Shown here: positions 9,310 through 16,673 of the stretch, piece by piece | How the letters are laid out: each line of letters starts with the position of its first letter | Position numbering within the stretch: the first letter of the stretch is position 1 | DNA from: PALSA-1006 sp964571195 | Lineage (GTDB): Bacteria; Pseudomonadota; Gammaproteobacteria; Burkholderiales; Gallionellaceae | Reading direction: 5' to 3' | Assembly: GCA_964571195.1 (NCBI GenBank) | Contig: CAZNAD010000010.1 | Coordinates: forward strand, 13,805-77,804 | DNA length: 64,000 nucleotides | Notes under the pieces: generated by a model | Database searches by the model: none | What the model was told of the DNA's origin: nothing | What the model saw: only the letters and a program-made list of their open reading frames with translations | Program-made: the position numbers and the translations under genes

Positions 9310-9441
9310 TTACAGACAAACCTTTTTCCGTTTTTTGTCACGAGGCTCTTCATACTTGCAGTACACGTAGTAAATCACCCATGCCAGCAATGACAGCGTA
9401 GCGATATTTAATCCGATAAGAACCCAATTCAATAAATTCAT
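9310..9441 (-). CDS. Possible 43-residue single-span membrane peptide
   Basis: Translation from the ATG at 9441 gives a 43-residue peptide. It has one hydrophobic helix (about residues 4-27, with W-V-L-I-G-L and L-L-A-W-V-I-Y-Y-V-Y) followed by a strongly basic tail (P-R-D-K-K-R-K-K). The stop at 9310-9312 lies 2 bases before the ATG of the winged-helix gene, so the two would be translationally coupled. A weak CAGG stands 6 bases before the start. The helix plus positive-inside tail is a plausible protein rather than a chance frame, but there is no homology evidence. Confidence 0.45.
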   Translation of the reverse strand: MNLLNWVLIGLNIATLSLLAWVIYYVYCKYEEPRDKKRKKVCL

Positions 9442-9588
9442 GATGGCCTGGCAAATTTTCCCCGGTTACATATGGTAAAAAAATGCTGAGTTATTCAACT
9501 TTATCGCCCCAGAGGCGGGAATCTTTAGCGCTGATTCCAAGGGCATGCCCCACCCATACAAGATGCACTTTATATGCATCAGACACCG

Positions 9589-9614
9589 GCCACATCATCC
9601 AAATGGGGTATATC
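9589..9614 (+). promoter_or_regulatory. Shared 26-bp upstream element (copy A), candidate activator site
   Basis: This 26-base stretch matches the reverse complement of 14464-14489 at 24 positions, including a 19-base identical core CATCATCCAAATGGGGTAT. Copy A continues into a TGGGG-TATAT-CCCCA inverted repeat (9604-9618). A TATGAT -10 candidate (9640-9645) places the repeat centre about 41 bases before the likely transcript start, where class II activators bind. It lies 94 bases before the hydrolase ATG. The LuxR-type protein encoded nearby is the obvious candidate regulator, by inference only. Confidence 0.5.
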
Positions 9615-9708
9615 CCCAAATTTCGCTGCTGAATTCGGCTATGATTCCGCCGCGATTTGTTCGACAGACACCATCAGAGTGTCGCTTTAAGTCAAAACAG
9701 GGGGAGAT

Positions 9709-10557
9709 ATGGGGCAACAGGAAGTCACTACAGGGAGCTTGTCGGTTCGTCTGCCAGACGGTCGGCGTTTGGGGTATGCGGAATATGGTGTGCCTCATGG
9801 CAGGCCGGTGCTGTTTTTTCATGGCGCGCCGGGTTCGGCTTATGTGCATGCGGATATGGCTGAGATCGCGGCACAACGTGGCGTGCGGCTGATCGGAGTA
9901 GATCGCCCCGGATATGGGGTGTCGGATGTACATCAGAGCCACAGCTTTTTAAGCTGGGCGGACGATGTTGCCGCATTCACAGCTGCACTGGGCATTGCCC
10001 GGTTTTCTATCATCGGGTTTTCAGCGGGGACGCCGTATGCACTTGCCTGTGCATTTAAATTCCCGGATAGGGTCAAACAGGTTGTCTTGGTTGGTGCAAT
10101 TGTCCCCGGTGTCACTGAGGGTGTGCCGCCGCTGGTCTGCGGACTTTATGCGCTGGCTCAAACCAATCCAGATGAGTTGAGAAAAACCTTTTCCGCAGTT
10201 GCGCCATCGGCATCCGCATTGCTCGGGGTGGTGTTGTCCAATGTCGCGGAAGTGGACAAGCAAATATTGCATGACCGGACTTCGGATTTCGAGCTGGAGT
10301 ATGCGCGGACATTGCAGGTCGGCATTGAAGGGGTTGCTTCGGACTATATGTTACTTGCCAACGACCAAGGCTTTTCCGTGGATGAAATCGATACCGAGGT
10401 TCATTTGTTTAGCGGAACTGTCGATCAAAACACCCCGCCAGCCATGACGGAATTCTTCGCATCGCGACTTCCCCGCAGTCGGGTTCATCGCTTACAAGAT
10501 AAGGGGCATTATATTTTGTACACGCACTGGGATGAGATATTGAAGTGTTTGAGCTAA
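9709..10557 (+). CDS. Alpha/beta hydrolase
   Basis: A 282-residue alpha/beta-hydrolase-fold protein without a signal peptide, so cytoplasmic. The oxyanion-hole motif H-G-A-P-G-S (38-43), nucleophile elbow G-F-S-A-G (Ser105), an acid in G-T-V-D (Asp239) and histidine in G-H-Y (His267) form a complete catalytic triad. The substrate cannot be inferred; relatives include esterases, lactonases and haloperoxidase-like enzymes. GGGGGAG precedes the ATG. It faces the LuxR-type gene convergently and shares an upstream element with the beta-barrel gene at 13760-14374. Confidence 0.88.
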   Translation: MGQQEVTTGSLSVRLPDGRRLGYAEYGVPHGRPVLFFHGAPGSAYVHADMAEIAAQRGVRLIGVDRPGYGVSDVHQSHSFLSWADDVAAFTAALGIARFSIIGFSAGTPYALACAFKFPDRVKQVVLVGAIVPGVTEGVPPLVCGLYALAQTNPDELRKTFSAVAPSASALLGVVLSNVAEVDKQILHDRTSDFELEYARTLQVGIEGVASDYMLLANDQGFSVDEIDTEVHLFSGTVDQNTPPAMTEFFASRLPRSRVHRLQDKGHYILYTHWDEILKCLS

Positions 10558-10573
10558 GTGCGCGGATTTAATC

Positions 10574-10639
10574 CCCTCTCCTACTGGGAGAGGGAGTGCT
10601 CTTGATTCGTAGCCCTCATCCTAACCCTCCCCCGGAGGG
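10574..10639. repeat. Two GC-rich hairpins between convergent genes
   Basis: CCCTCTCC (10574-10581) pairs with GGAGAGGG (10587-10594) over a 5-base loop. A second pair, CCCTCC (10625-10630) and GGAGGG (10634-10639), follows after 30 bases. This form, with 'ccctcatcctaaccctccccc' between, is a common dispersed intergenic repeat of proteobacteria. It lies between the hydrolase and LuxR genes, which end towards each other, and may stop transcription from both sides. Confidence 0.55.
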
Positions 10640-10673
10640 GGGGGGAAGCAGAAGCGATTAAATCGGCACGTCC

Positions 10674-11801
10674 CTAAGACTCGCTGATGTGAGCAAGCGT
10701 CCCTGTCGCCAGCAACATCAGCAATTCAGACTGACTGCGTGTGTCGGTTTTGCCAAACACGGATTTGAGTTGTGTTCGTGCGGTCGAGATCGAGATGCCC
10801 AGGTCGTCTGCGGCTTCTTCAATTGTTCTGAGTGCGGCCAGTCTGGCGGCAAGCCGGGCTTCCGCCGGAGTGATTTTGTAAAGTGTGACCAGTCGCTTTG
10901 GCGACAACTGCAAGCCACCGGGTCTGGACAAAAATAGAGCGGCACACTCTGAGCTATTGGCGGAATTCAGGATGGATGCCATCTCTGGCGAAACCGGGGT
11001 GACGACGCAATGCAGAAAATCGTTCCTGCCGGGCATCGAGATACGCATGTCGCCGCCCACACCGAATGAGGTGTCCGATATCAGCTTATGCAGTTGCGCT
11101 GTTTCGGCGGGGCTGTCGCTTGTAAGTCTATGGTGAAAAATGCCCAAACCTACATCTTGCGCCATCATCAATTCTGCCGCGCGGTTCATATAGAGTGGTG
11201 TGGCGGATCGGTTCGTCAGGATCACGCCCATACGCATCTGATCAAGCACCGTATGAGCCTGCTCTTTTTCGGCGGCCACGGTATGAAACTTGTGATGTAT
11301 TTGGACGGCACGTTTAACGTGAGGCGCAAGGATGCTCATCAATTGAGCTTCTTCTTCACCAAATGCGCCATCCTGTTTGCCCCGCTGAATTCCCAATACT
11401 AATGAACGGTTGTCGTCCTTGAGCAGAATTACGCCTAGTGCATGGACTTTATCTTGGGGGCGGAGGAAGTCATTGAAGTATTCGGTCTTGCGCAACTTAT
11501 GCTGATCAATATGCTGGTCGGATATGAAGATTTTCCCCGGTGCATGTTGATTCATTACGTGGTCGAAGTAGTCCACCTTGGCGTAGTGTTCGCAGTAAGT
11601 TATTCGCCAAGCGGGGTCGTAGCCGACACTTGCGTTAAAAGTCGCCGATGCGGCTTGTGTTTCATTGGAGCGCAAAATGGCCGATGAACCGCCGAGTGCA
11701 GCTGTGAAGCTATCCAGGAATGGAGCCCACTTGCTCTCGTCGAGCGCGGCATCGTAAATCATGCCCACTAGCTGGAGTGTTTTATCGGTTGAGTCGCTCA
11801 T
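10674..11801 (-). CDS. LuxR-family helix-turn-helix transcriptional regulator
   Basis: A 375-residue regulator. The C-terminal part (about 302-365) has the LuxR/FixJ-type helix-turn-helix (T-P-A-E-A-R-L-A-A ... I-S-I-S-T-A-R-T-Q-L-K-S-V-F-G-K-T). The first 300 residues look like GAF/PAS-type sensing folds, with a coiled segment near 180-195, but match no domain I can name. It lacks a phospho-receiver and has no obvious autoinducer-binding pattern. No strong ribosome site precedes the ATG. A perfect 16-bp palindrome 30 bases upstream (11832-11847) may be its own operator. It is flanked by the hydrolase and the repeat element. Confidence 0.85.
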   Translation of the reverse strand: MSDSTDKTLQLVGMIYDAALDESKWAPFLDSFTAALGGSSAILRSNETQAASATFNASVGYDPAWRITYCEHYAKVDYFDHVMNQHAPGKIFISDQHIDQHKLRKTEYFNDFLRPQDKVHALGVILLKDDNRSLVLGIQRGKQDGAFGEEEAQLMSILAPHVKRAVQIHHKFHTVAAEKEQAHTVLDQMRMGVILTNRSATPLYMNRAAELMMAQDVGLGIFHHRLTSDSPAETAQLHKLISDTSFGVGGDMRISMPGRNDFLHCVVTPVSPEMASILNSANSSECAALFLSRPGGLQLSPKRLVTLYKITPAEARLAARLAALRTIEEAADDLGISISTARTQLKSVFGKTDTRSQSELLMLLATGTLAHISES

Positions 11802-11831
11802 CGACTGTATTTGAGATTGGTGTCCGGCAAA

Positions 11832-11847
11832 AGATTACCAGTAATCT
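11832..11847. promoter_or_regulatory. Perfect 16-bp palindrome upstream of the LuxR-type gene
   Basis: AGATTACCAGTAATCT is a perfect inverted repeat with 7-base arms around CA, 30 bases before the ATG at 11801. Two-fold symmetric sites of this size are typical targets of LuxR/NarL-class dimers, so autoregulation is a reasonable guess. There is no experimental or comparative support in the window. Confidence 0.5.
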
Positions 11848-11891
11848 CGATTTTTGGTGAGGGGGCGGCGGGGGGCTGACGCACGATCTAT

Positions 11892-12021
11892 GGAAGGTCT
11901 GATTAAGTCCGTTCGTGGTGAGTGTTTCCCGTTCGCTCCCTCGATACACCGCGCAAGCGCGGCACTTGGGACGAACGGGAAACTTATCGAACCATGGTTT
12001 TCGGACTTAATCAGACCTTCC
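11892..12021. repeat. 130-bp nested inverted-repeat element
   Basis: GGAAGGTCTGATTAAGTCCG (11892-11911) is repeated exactly, inverted, at 12002-12021. Inside lie a second inverted pair, TTTCCCGTTCG and CGAACGGGAAA, and a CCGCG/CGCGG hairpin. The interior resembles the widespread 'gttcgtggtgag...cgaaccatg' dispersed repeats. The right end touches the stop codon of the CHASE2 gene (12022-12024). No transposase is present. It may be a miniature non-autonomous element or a strong terminator. Confidence 0.7.
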
Positions 12022-13713
12022 CTATCCATTTATGCTCTTCTTGCCTTGCAACAGGGCTTGTGCGAATAATTGCTGCCATCCTTCGGCGGCAAGCTCGCCC
12101 CCGTGTAGGGTGGTCTGATGCACCACATAATTGACTGCGTCGCTGTTTTTAATAAGCGAGCGATGCAGCCAAATTCTGGTTTCATTGATGAGCTGTTCGA
12201 TCTCTTCCGGGGTGAAGGTCTCCGATTCGGATAACCAGGAAACGGCAATCGTTGTATCAAATAATCCCCAGATTCCTTTTTGATCTCCATTCATCATTTC
12301 TACGCTCTTGGGAATAGAGCCGGTCTTTTTGAGTTTGGTGCACAAGCCACCGAGCATGTCGTTGGAAATGAGCTTCTGCTTGTTGTCGAAGCGAATCAAT
12401 AACAGTGTTGCATGCGCCTCTTCGTTGCGTGATAACGTGGATTGCACCACGTTCTGTTCCAGCACCTTGGCAGTTGATGCGGCATAAAGTCGTGCGAGGG
12501 AGAAATAGGCGATGCCCAACATCACTGGACCGGCCAGATTGATGTAGGTATTGGTGAAGTTGATGCAGGCGAATGAAAAAACGATCAGGATGGTTTGGGA
12601 TAGTCCGAACATGCTGTCGATCTTGTCGCGCCCCTTGTCGCGATAGAACGCCCATGCGGTGAGCCAGATGATGGAAAGTGATAACAGCAGGAACCAGATT
12701 CTGCCTTCCGGGAAACGCAACGAGTCGCCGTGTTTGAGATTATCTATGGCGGTGGCCAGTATCTCGACACCGGGGAAGGTCTTGGCCATCGGGGTGGCGC
12801 TGGCATCGTACAGATTCGGGGCAGTCGAGCCGATGATGACGATCTTGTCTTTGAATTCGTTCTTGTCGCGCTCGCTATTTTTGTCGCGCAAGCTGGAATA
12901 GGCGTCTGCAAAACTGATGTGTCGGTAACTAAACGGTTGGCCGCGCCAATTTAACAGGATGTGTTCGGTGGCGGGTTCGGGCCAGTTGAATTCGCGCGCG
13001 ATCCGCGCCGCCATGGAGGGCAGCCGCCAGCCGTATCCCTCGAAGTAAACGGGATAGCTGCGCAGCACACCATCCGAGTCGAGGATCACATTCTGTGTAC
13101 CCAGTCGTCCTCCGGCCAATGCGGATGGGAAGTAGGGCAGAACCATGTTGATGGCGGCATCTTCTTCGGTCGTTTCATCGGGGACGCGGGTTGCACCGGG
13201 GATTTGCGCGATTTTGATTTGCCGCAGGGTTTCGCTGGAAGAATCGAGAAACAACATCGGGAAGAAGGTGTTGCTGGTTTTTGCGATGCTGGCATCAAAT
13301 GCGGCATCACTCTTAGGGTTGAATACATCGGCATCGCTGAACAGCACATCGAATACAACCGCTTTGGGTAGGTCTTCTTCTAGCCGCGTTACAAAGTCGC
13401 CGATCACAGAGCGCGGCCACGGCCAGCGACCGTAAGTTTTGGACATCGCTGTCAGGCTGGCTTCGTCGATGTCAATAATGACGATATCGGGGTCGGGCTG
13501 GGGCGGTGCCAGCCGGTAGCGCACCATCAAATCGAAAGCCGCCGTGCGGATGTCGCTGGTGATGTGCAAAAAGCCGGTATCCAGCAGCGTAAATAGCGTG
13601 AATACGATAGCCAGGTACACGTAGAAATTACGCTTCCATTTGCGCGCCAGAAAATGGGTGAGATTCGCGCTGGCGAGACGTATTCGGATAAGTGCGAGGG
13701 GTTTTAGTTTCAC
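12022..13713 (-). CDS. CHASE2-domain membrane protein with no recognised output domain
   Basis: A 563-residue protein. One helix (31-50) precedes a periplasmic CHASE2 sensor (about 52-335, with I-V-I-I-D-I-D-E near 78-84 and I-V-I-I-G-S at 291-296). Three more helices follow (339-357, 372-391, 393-412). CHASE2 sensors usually feed a kinase or an adenylate/diguanylate cyclase; here the cytoplasmic tail (413-563) shows neither kinase motifs nor GGDEF or cyclase signatures. It may be a degenerate cyclase-like domain or a partner-binding module. CHASE2 genes often neighbour FecR-domain genes, as here. The gene ends exactly at the inverted-repeat element. Confidence 0.87.
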   Translation of the reverse strand: MKLKPLALIRIRLASANLTHFLARKWKRNFYVYLAIVFTLFTLLDTGFLHITSDIRTAAFDLMVRYRLAPPQPDPDIVIIDIDEASLTAMSKTYGRWPWPRSVIGDFVTRLEEDLPKAVVFDVLFSDADVFNPKSDAAFDASIAKTSNTFFPMLFLDSSSETLRQIKIAQIPGATRVPDETTEEDAAINMVLPYFPSALAGGRLGTQNVILDSDGVLRSYPVYFEGYGWRLPSMAARIAREFNWPEPATEHILLNWRGQPFSYRHISFADAYSSLRDKNSERDKNEFKDKIVIIGSTAPNLYDASATPMAKTFPGVEILATAIDNLKHGDSLRFPEGRIWFLLLSLSIIWLTAWAFYRDKGRDKIDSMFGLSQTILIVFSFACINFTNTYINLAGPVMLGIAYFSLARLYAASTAKVLEQNVVQSTLSRNEEAHATLLLIRFDNKQKLISNDMLGGLCTKLKKTGSIPKSVEMMNGDQKGIWGLFDTTIAVSWLSESETFTPEEIEQLINETRIWLHRSLIKNSDAVNYVVHQTTLHGGELAAEGWQQLFAQALLQGKKSING

Positions 13714-13759
13714 TTTAGACGGAGATCAGTAGGGGCGTCTCAGAAATCGTTAAAAATGC

Positions 13760-14374
13760 TTATATGCCTAAAGACATGAGCAAATATACATGATCGACTG
13801 ACAATTTTGGACTTAACTGGGTGTCAGCCTCATAACGTTCAAATCCCAAACGAAATAAAGGTTGGTTCGCATTTGTGGTGTGGAATGATACGCCGCTTCC
13901 CCAGATCAATGAATTTGAACCCGCGTAACTTTCTCCTCCCGTGCAGGTGGTGCAAGAGATCAAGGTGTAAAGCCCATTGACGGTGCCAAGCTTGCCAAAC
14001 ACTCGCCAGCTATCACTAACTGGGATATATCCAATCGCGGACAGGCTGGTGCTGAGCAAAGATGCGCTGGCAATTTGGGTGTTTCTGCTGTTGTTGTCGG
14101 AATAAATTTTCCAGTCGGTATAAGCGACGCCCGTTTCGAGGGCGAGGTATTTGTTGGGCTGGTAGCCCAAGATTCCCGCGTACGAATTTCCCGGCAAATA
14201 GGTGACCGTATTGCGTGTTGGGAAAGTGCCGCCTAATGCAATGCCGCCATAAAGCGATGTGCCAGCCGCTACGTCGGCTGAAATCGCCAGCATAAAGGCG
14301 GCGGCAACAGCGGAGTTTTGTACCCGCAGACGGAGAAAGAGGCTGATTTTATTCAAGATATGGGGCGTATGCAC
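13760..14374 (-). CDS. Outer-membrane beta-barrel-like protein
   Basis: A 204-residue exported protein with a hydrophobic signal region ending near A-A-G-T. It has the alternating pattern of an eight-stranded OmpA/OmpW-like barrel: Y-G-G-I-A-L-G-G, then Y-A-G-I-L-G-Y-Q, L-E-T-G-V-A-Y-T, and a final strand V-Y-L-L-M-S-L-G-I. Two cysteines in C-T-T-C may form a loop disulfide. The start is uncertain: the frame opens with GTG at 14374 and no clear ribosome site. It shares an upstream element with the hydrolase gene and lies 46 bases from the CHASE2 start on the same strand. Confidence 0.65.
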   Translation of the reverse strand: MHTPHILNKISLFLRLRVQNSAVAAAFMLAISADVAAGTSLYGGIALGGTFPTRNTVTYLPGNSYAGILGYQPNKYLALETGVAYTDWKIYSDNNSRNTQIASASLLSTSLSAIGYIPVSDSWRVFGKLGTVNGLYTLISCTTCTGGESYAGSNSLIWGSGVSFHTTNANQPLFRLGFERYEADTQLSPKLSVDHVYLLMSLGI

Positions 14375-14689
14375 GATAGGGATGGCTCAAAAATCAATCT
14401 GTTATCTAATGTTTGATGTCTGGATTCGGCTCAGGGCGTACTTTGGCACAAACTCGCCGACGAGACATACCCCATTTGGATGATGCGGCACGGTGCGACG
14501 TGCAGGTATAGTTGCCGCTGTGATTTCAGCACTCAGCGGGCTTGCCGGGGAAGCGCTTGTCAAGTTTCGGGGCGTGGGGTAAATTGCGTTCGCGCTGTAT
14601 CTACGGGGGGCCGTTGCGTAACGGTGCGGGAATCAGGATTCATTTCGAGGTTTTATTTTATTAACTTTAGAGTGTCGGGAGTGTTAGAA
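14375..14689. promoter_or_regulatory. Divergent intergenic region, beta-barrel versus LPP20 lipoprotein
   Basis: This 315-base region separates divergent genes. It contains copy B of the shared element (14464-14489), 89 bases before the barrel start, and a CCGTT-GCGT-AACGG palindrome (14611-14624), 65 bases before the LPP20 ATG. An open frame from 14480 is continuous with the lipoprotein, but its Cys/Arg-rich product lacks a signal, so I regard it as upstream leader. I could not assign firm -35/-10 boxes. Confidence 0.5.
14464..14489 (-). promoter_or_regulatory. Shared 26-bp upstream element (copy B)
   Basis: Reverse complement of the element at 9589-9614, with 24 of 26 bases equal. On the minus strand it lies 89 bases upstream of the beta-barrel gene, nearly the same orientation and spacing as copy A has to the hydrolase (94 bases). 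Equal placement before two genes suggests co-regulation rather than chance, although a dispersed repeat cannot be excluded. Confidence 0.5.
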
Positions 14690-15295
14690 ATGTCAAAAAT
14701 CACCAAAGCATTGTTGTTGTCCGTTGTTGCATTCGGCCTCGCTGCCTGTGAGACGAATCCACCTAAAGAAGCACCAAAAGCCAAGGTGGCTGATTGCACC
14801 TTCCCAAGTTCACCTGATGTGGCTGCACCGGACTGGGTCTGTACTGGTTCGGCAGAAGGCGTGGAAGTGAGTGCGGTAGGTTCGGAGAAGATCGTTTCCG
14901 GCGAAACTGATTTTGCGCAGACCATGGCCATTGCTTCGGCGCGCCTCAAGCTGGCAGGGCAAATGAAGACACACGTGACCGGTATGGTTAAGAAATATAT
15001 GGAGACCACTGGAGCGGGCAACAGCGCTACCGTAGATAAGGTGAACACTTCGGTCACCAAGCAGATTACCAACGAAACATTGGTTGGCAGCAAGATGTTC
15101 AAGAGCCGCACATCGCCGGACGGCACTGTTTACGTGTTGGTCGGTCTGGATGAAAAAGCAGTTCAGAAAAATACTGAAACAGCCGTCAAGACCAGCATGG
15201 GTAACGATCAGGCGCTGTGGCAGCAGTTCAAGGCCAGCAAGGCTCAGGATGAATTGGCGGCCGATATCGCCAAGCAGAAATTAGACGCAAAATAA
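14690..15295 (+). CDS. LPP20-family lipoprotein
   Basis: A 201-residue lipoprotein with a clear signal and lipobox (G-L-A-A-C, lipidated Cys20). The mature part opens D-C-T-F, then A-A-P-x-W-V-C, shared with the exported protein at 4973-5476. It then follows the LPP20 pattern of an alternating helix and a V-Y-V-L-V-G-L-D strand, with an alanine/lysine-rich tail. The ATG at 14690 has GGGAG 7 bases upstream; the longer frame from 14480 has no signal peptide. A strong terminator follows directly, so it is probably transcribed alone. The role is not known, though LPP20 proteins sit at the outer membrane. Confidence 0.82.
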   Translation: MSKITKALLLSVVAFGLAACETNPPKEAPKAKVADCTFPSSPDVAAPDWVCTGSAEGVEVSAVGSEKIVSGETDFAQTMAIASARLKLAGQMKTHVTGMVKKYMETTGAGNSATVDKVNTSVTKQITNETLVGSKMFKSRTSPDGTVYVLVGLDEKAVQKNTETAVKTSMGNDQALWQQFKASKAQDELAADIAKQKLDAK

Positions 15296-15319
15296 ACTCA
15301 TGAAGCTGTGACCGTATGG

Positions 15320-15352
15320 ATGCCTATACCCTTTCGGGTGTAGGCATTTTTT
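15320..15352 (+). terminator. Rho-independent terminator after the LPP20 lipoprotein gene
   Basis: ATGCCTATACCC (15320-15331) pairs with GGGTGTAGGCAT (15336-15347), a 12-base stem with one T-G pair and a TTTC loop, followed by TTTTT. It lies 24 bases after the stop and separates the lipoprotein gene from the FecR-led operon. Confidence 0.9.
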
Positions 15353-15414
15353 ATGGTGGTTTGCGGGATTGCTCCCAGAGAGCTGTCTCCGACAATAGAC
15401 AGATAGGCTAGCCC

Positions 15415-16176
15415 ATGTACACGACAATCAAAGCAATACTTTATTTGCTGATATCGCTCTCGGCGAGCGCATGTTTTGCTGCGGAGCGTATCGAGATCGT
15501 AAAATCAGATGGTGAGGTGACGGTCAGTAAATCCGCCGGTGCCCAATCTAAGGTTGTGTCAGCCGGAAAAGCTTTGCCTTCGGTCAATACGTTATCTACC
15601 GGAGCTGGCGGACGTGCGGTCGTGCGGGTGGGAAACACGGGTTACCTCGTGCTGGAAAAAAACAGCTCGGTCGAGATCAATGCGGCCAATACCTCGGCCA
15701 GTTTCTTCCGGCAACTGACCGGCAAGATTTATTACGCGGTGAATACCCTCAAGGGGAAATCGCACACGCTTGAGGTGAGAACCAAGGTTGCTACCATCGG
15801 TGTGCGCGGCACACGCTTTCTGGTGACGGACGATACGGAACGTAACGAGATCGGTATGCGCAAGGGAGAGGTCAATGTTGCCACCACGGGAGAGGAATTC
15901 GAGGTGCATAAACAGTTGGCACAAGAAGAGTGGGAGGCGATGAAGCAAGAGGCGCAGGCTGCGATCAATAAGGAAAAGTCCGATTTCGAGACGTATAAGG
16001 AAAACACGCAGAAGGAGTTCGTCGAATACAAGCGCGAACTTCTCTTGGGGGCGGATCGGATGTTGGCGTTTGATGGCAAGCGTGTGGATGATCGTCCCTT
16101 GGGTGGTGACACCAAGGCAGATATGGAAAGCCTGGAAAACTATGCTGGGCAGTGGTTGAATAAAGTTAAAGATTAA
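15415..16176 (+). CDS. Exported FecR-domain protein with C-terminal coiled coil
   Basis: A 253-residue protein with a signal peptide (about 1-23). A FecR domain (25-160) shows A-V-V-R-V-G-N and the typical V-A-T-I-G-V-R-G-T-R-F at 125-135. A helical coiled coil (160-210) and a short polar tail follow. It has no anti-sigma helix, so it is the stand-alone periplasmic FecR type rather than an iron-signalling FecR. Residues 179-206 closely resemble residues 40-66 of the transglutaminase-like protein two genes down. It starts an apparent six-gene operon up to 23152; the spacing to the next gene is 12 bases. Confidence 0.88.
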   Translation: MYTTIKAILYLLISLSASACFAAERIEIVKSDGEVTVSKSAGAQSKVVSAGKALPSVNTLSTGAGGRAVVRVGNTGYLVLEKNSSVEINAANTSASFFRQLTGKIYYAVNTLKGKSHTLEVRTKVATIGVRGTRFLVTDDTERNEIGMRKGEVNVATTGEEFEVHKQLAQEEWEAMKQEAQAAINKEKSDFETYKENTQKEFVEYKRELLLGADRMLAFDGKRVDDRPLGGDTKADMESLENYAGQWLNKVKD

Positions 16177-16188
16177 AGGGGGATGGAA

Positions 16189-16587
16189 ATGAAGCGTATT
16201 GGTATTTGCCTGATCATGTTGTTAAGCGTTCTGGTGTCGGCATGTGCGACTCCTGCGGCACCCGTCGCGGCTAATGCAAGACCGGCATGGATAGACAATC
16301 CGGGAGATGGTGTATCGGCTTCGGCGGGTATGCATGTACGCGGCAAAGCCATGCAGGAAGAGTTGGCGATCTCGCGTGCCAGAGTCGAGTTCGCAAAACG
16401 CTTTGGCGTGACGATAGAGTCCGTCGGGATCTATACCAAGAATATGGCAGGTGGAAAGTCAACAACGACCGGCAGTCAGGTCTCGCAAGAGCAAAGTAAA
16501 CAAACTGATGTGAAAGCCATGGTGAAAGCAAAATGGCACGATCAGGAGGCTGATGTGCTGTACGTTTGGCTGGTTCCCAGTAATTAA
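16189..16587 (+). CDS. Small LPP20-like lipoprotein
   Basis: A 132-residue lipoprotein with lipobox L-V-S-A-C (Cys18). The mature part has P-A-W-I-D-N-P and then a helix A-I-S-R-A-R-V-E-F-A-K-R-F-G-V-T-I, the core pattern of LPP20-type domains, ending in a V-L-Y-V-W-L-V strand. The ATG at 16189 is chosen over 16183 because AAGGGGG stands 6 bases before it but touches the earlier codon. It lies between the FecR and transglutaminase-like genes. Its function is not known; an outer-membrane scaffold role is a guess from family and context. Confidence 0.75.
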   Translation: MKRIGICLIMLLSVLVSACATPAAPVAANARPAWIDNPGDGVSASAGMHVRGKAMQEELAISRARVEFAKRFGVTIESVGIYTKNMAGGKSTTTGSQVSQEQSKQTDVKAMVKAKWHDQEADVLYVWLVPSN

Positions 16588-16673
16588 ATCTTAACGGCCT
16601 GTATGGGGGGCAGCGTTGGAGGTGCCCCGCTGTCGAAATGGTTTATCGGATTTTGTTTGGAGAGGAATGGCAT

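Noticed and set aside
10558..10673. CRISPR-like repeat
   Set aside because: Only two different hairpins are present, without regular spacing or spacers.
11835..12134. Open frames on both strands across the inverted-repeat element
   Set aside because: They arise from the repeat itself, which reads open in both directions; the products have no family features and the starts lack ribosome sites.
14480..14689. Upstream extension of the LPP20 lipoprotein gene
   Set aside because: The added Cys/Arg-rich segment would bury the lipobox about 90 residues in; the ATG at 14690 has a good GGGAG site.
15415..16176. FecR as an iron-responsive anti-sigma regulator
   Set aside because: No N-terminal cytoplasmic anti-sigma part, no ECF sigma factor and no TonB receptor gene beside it.
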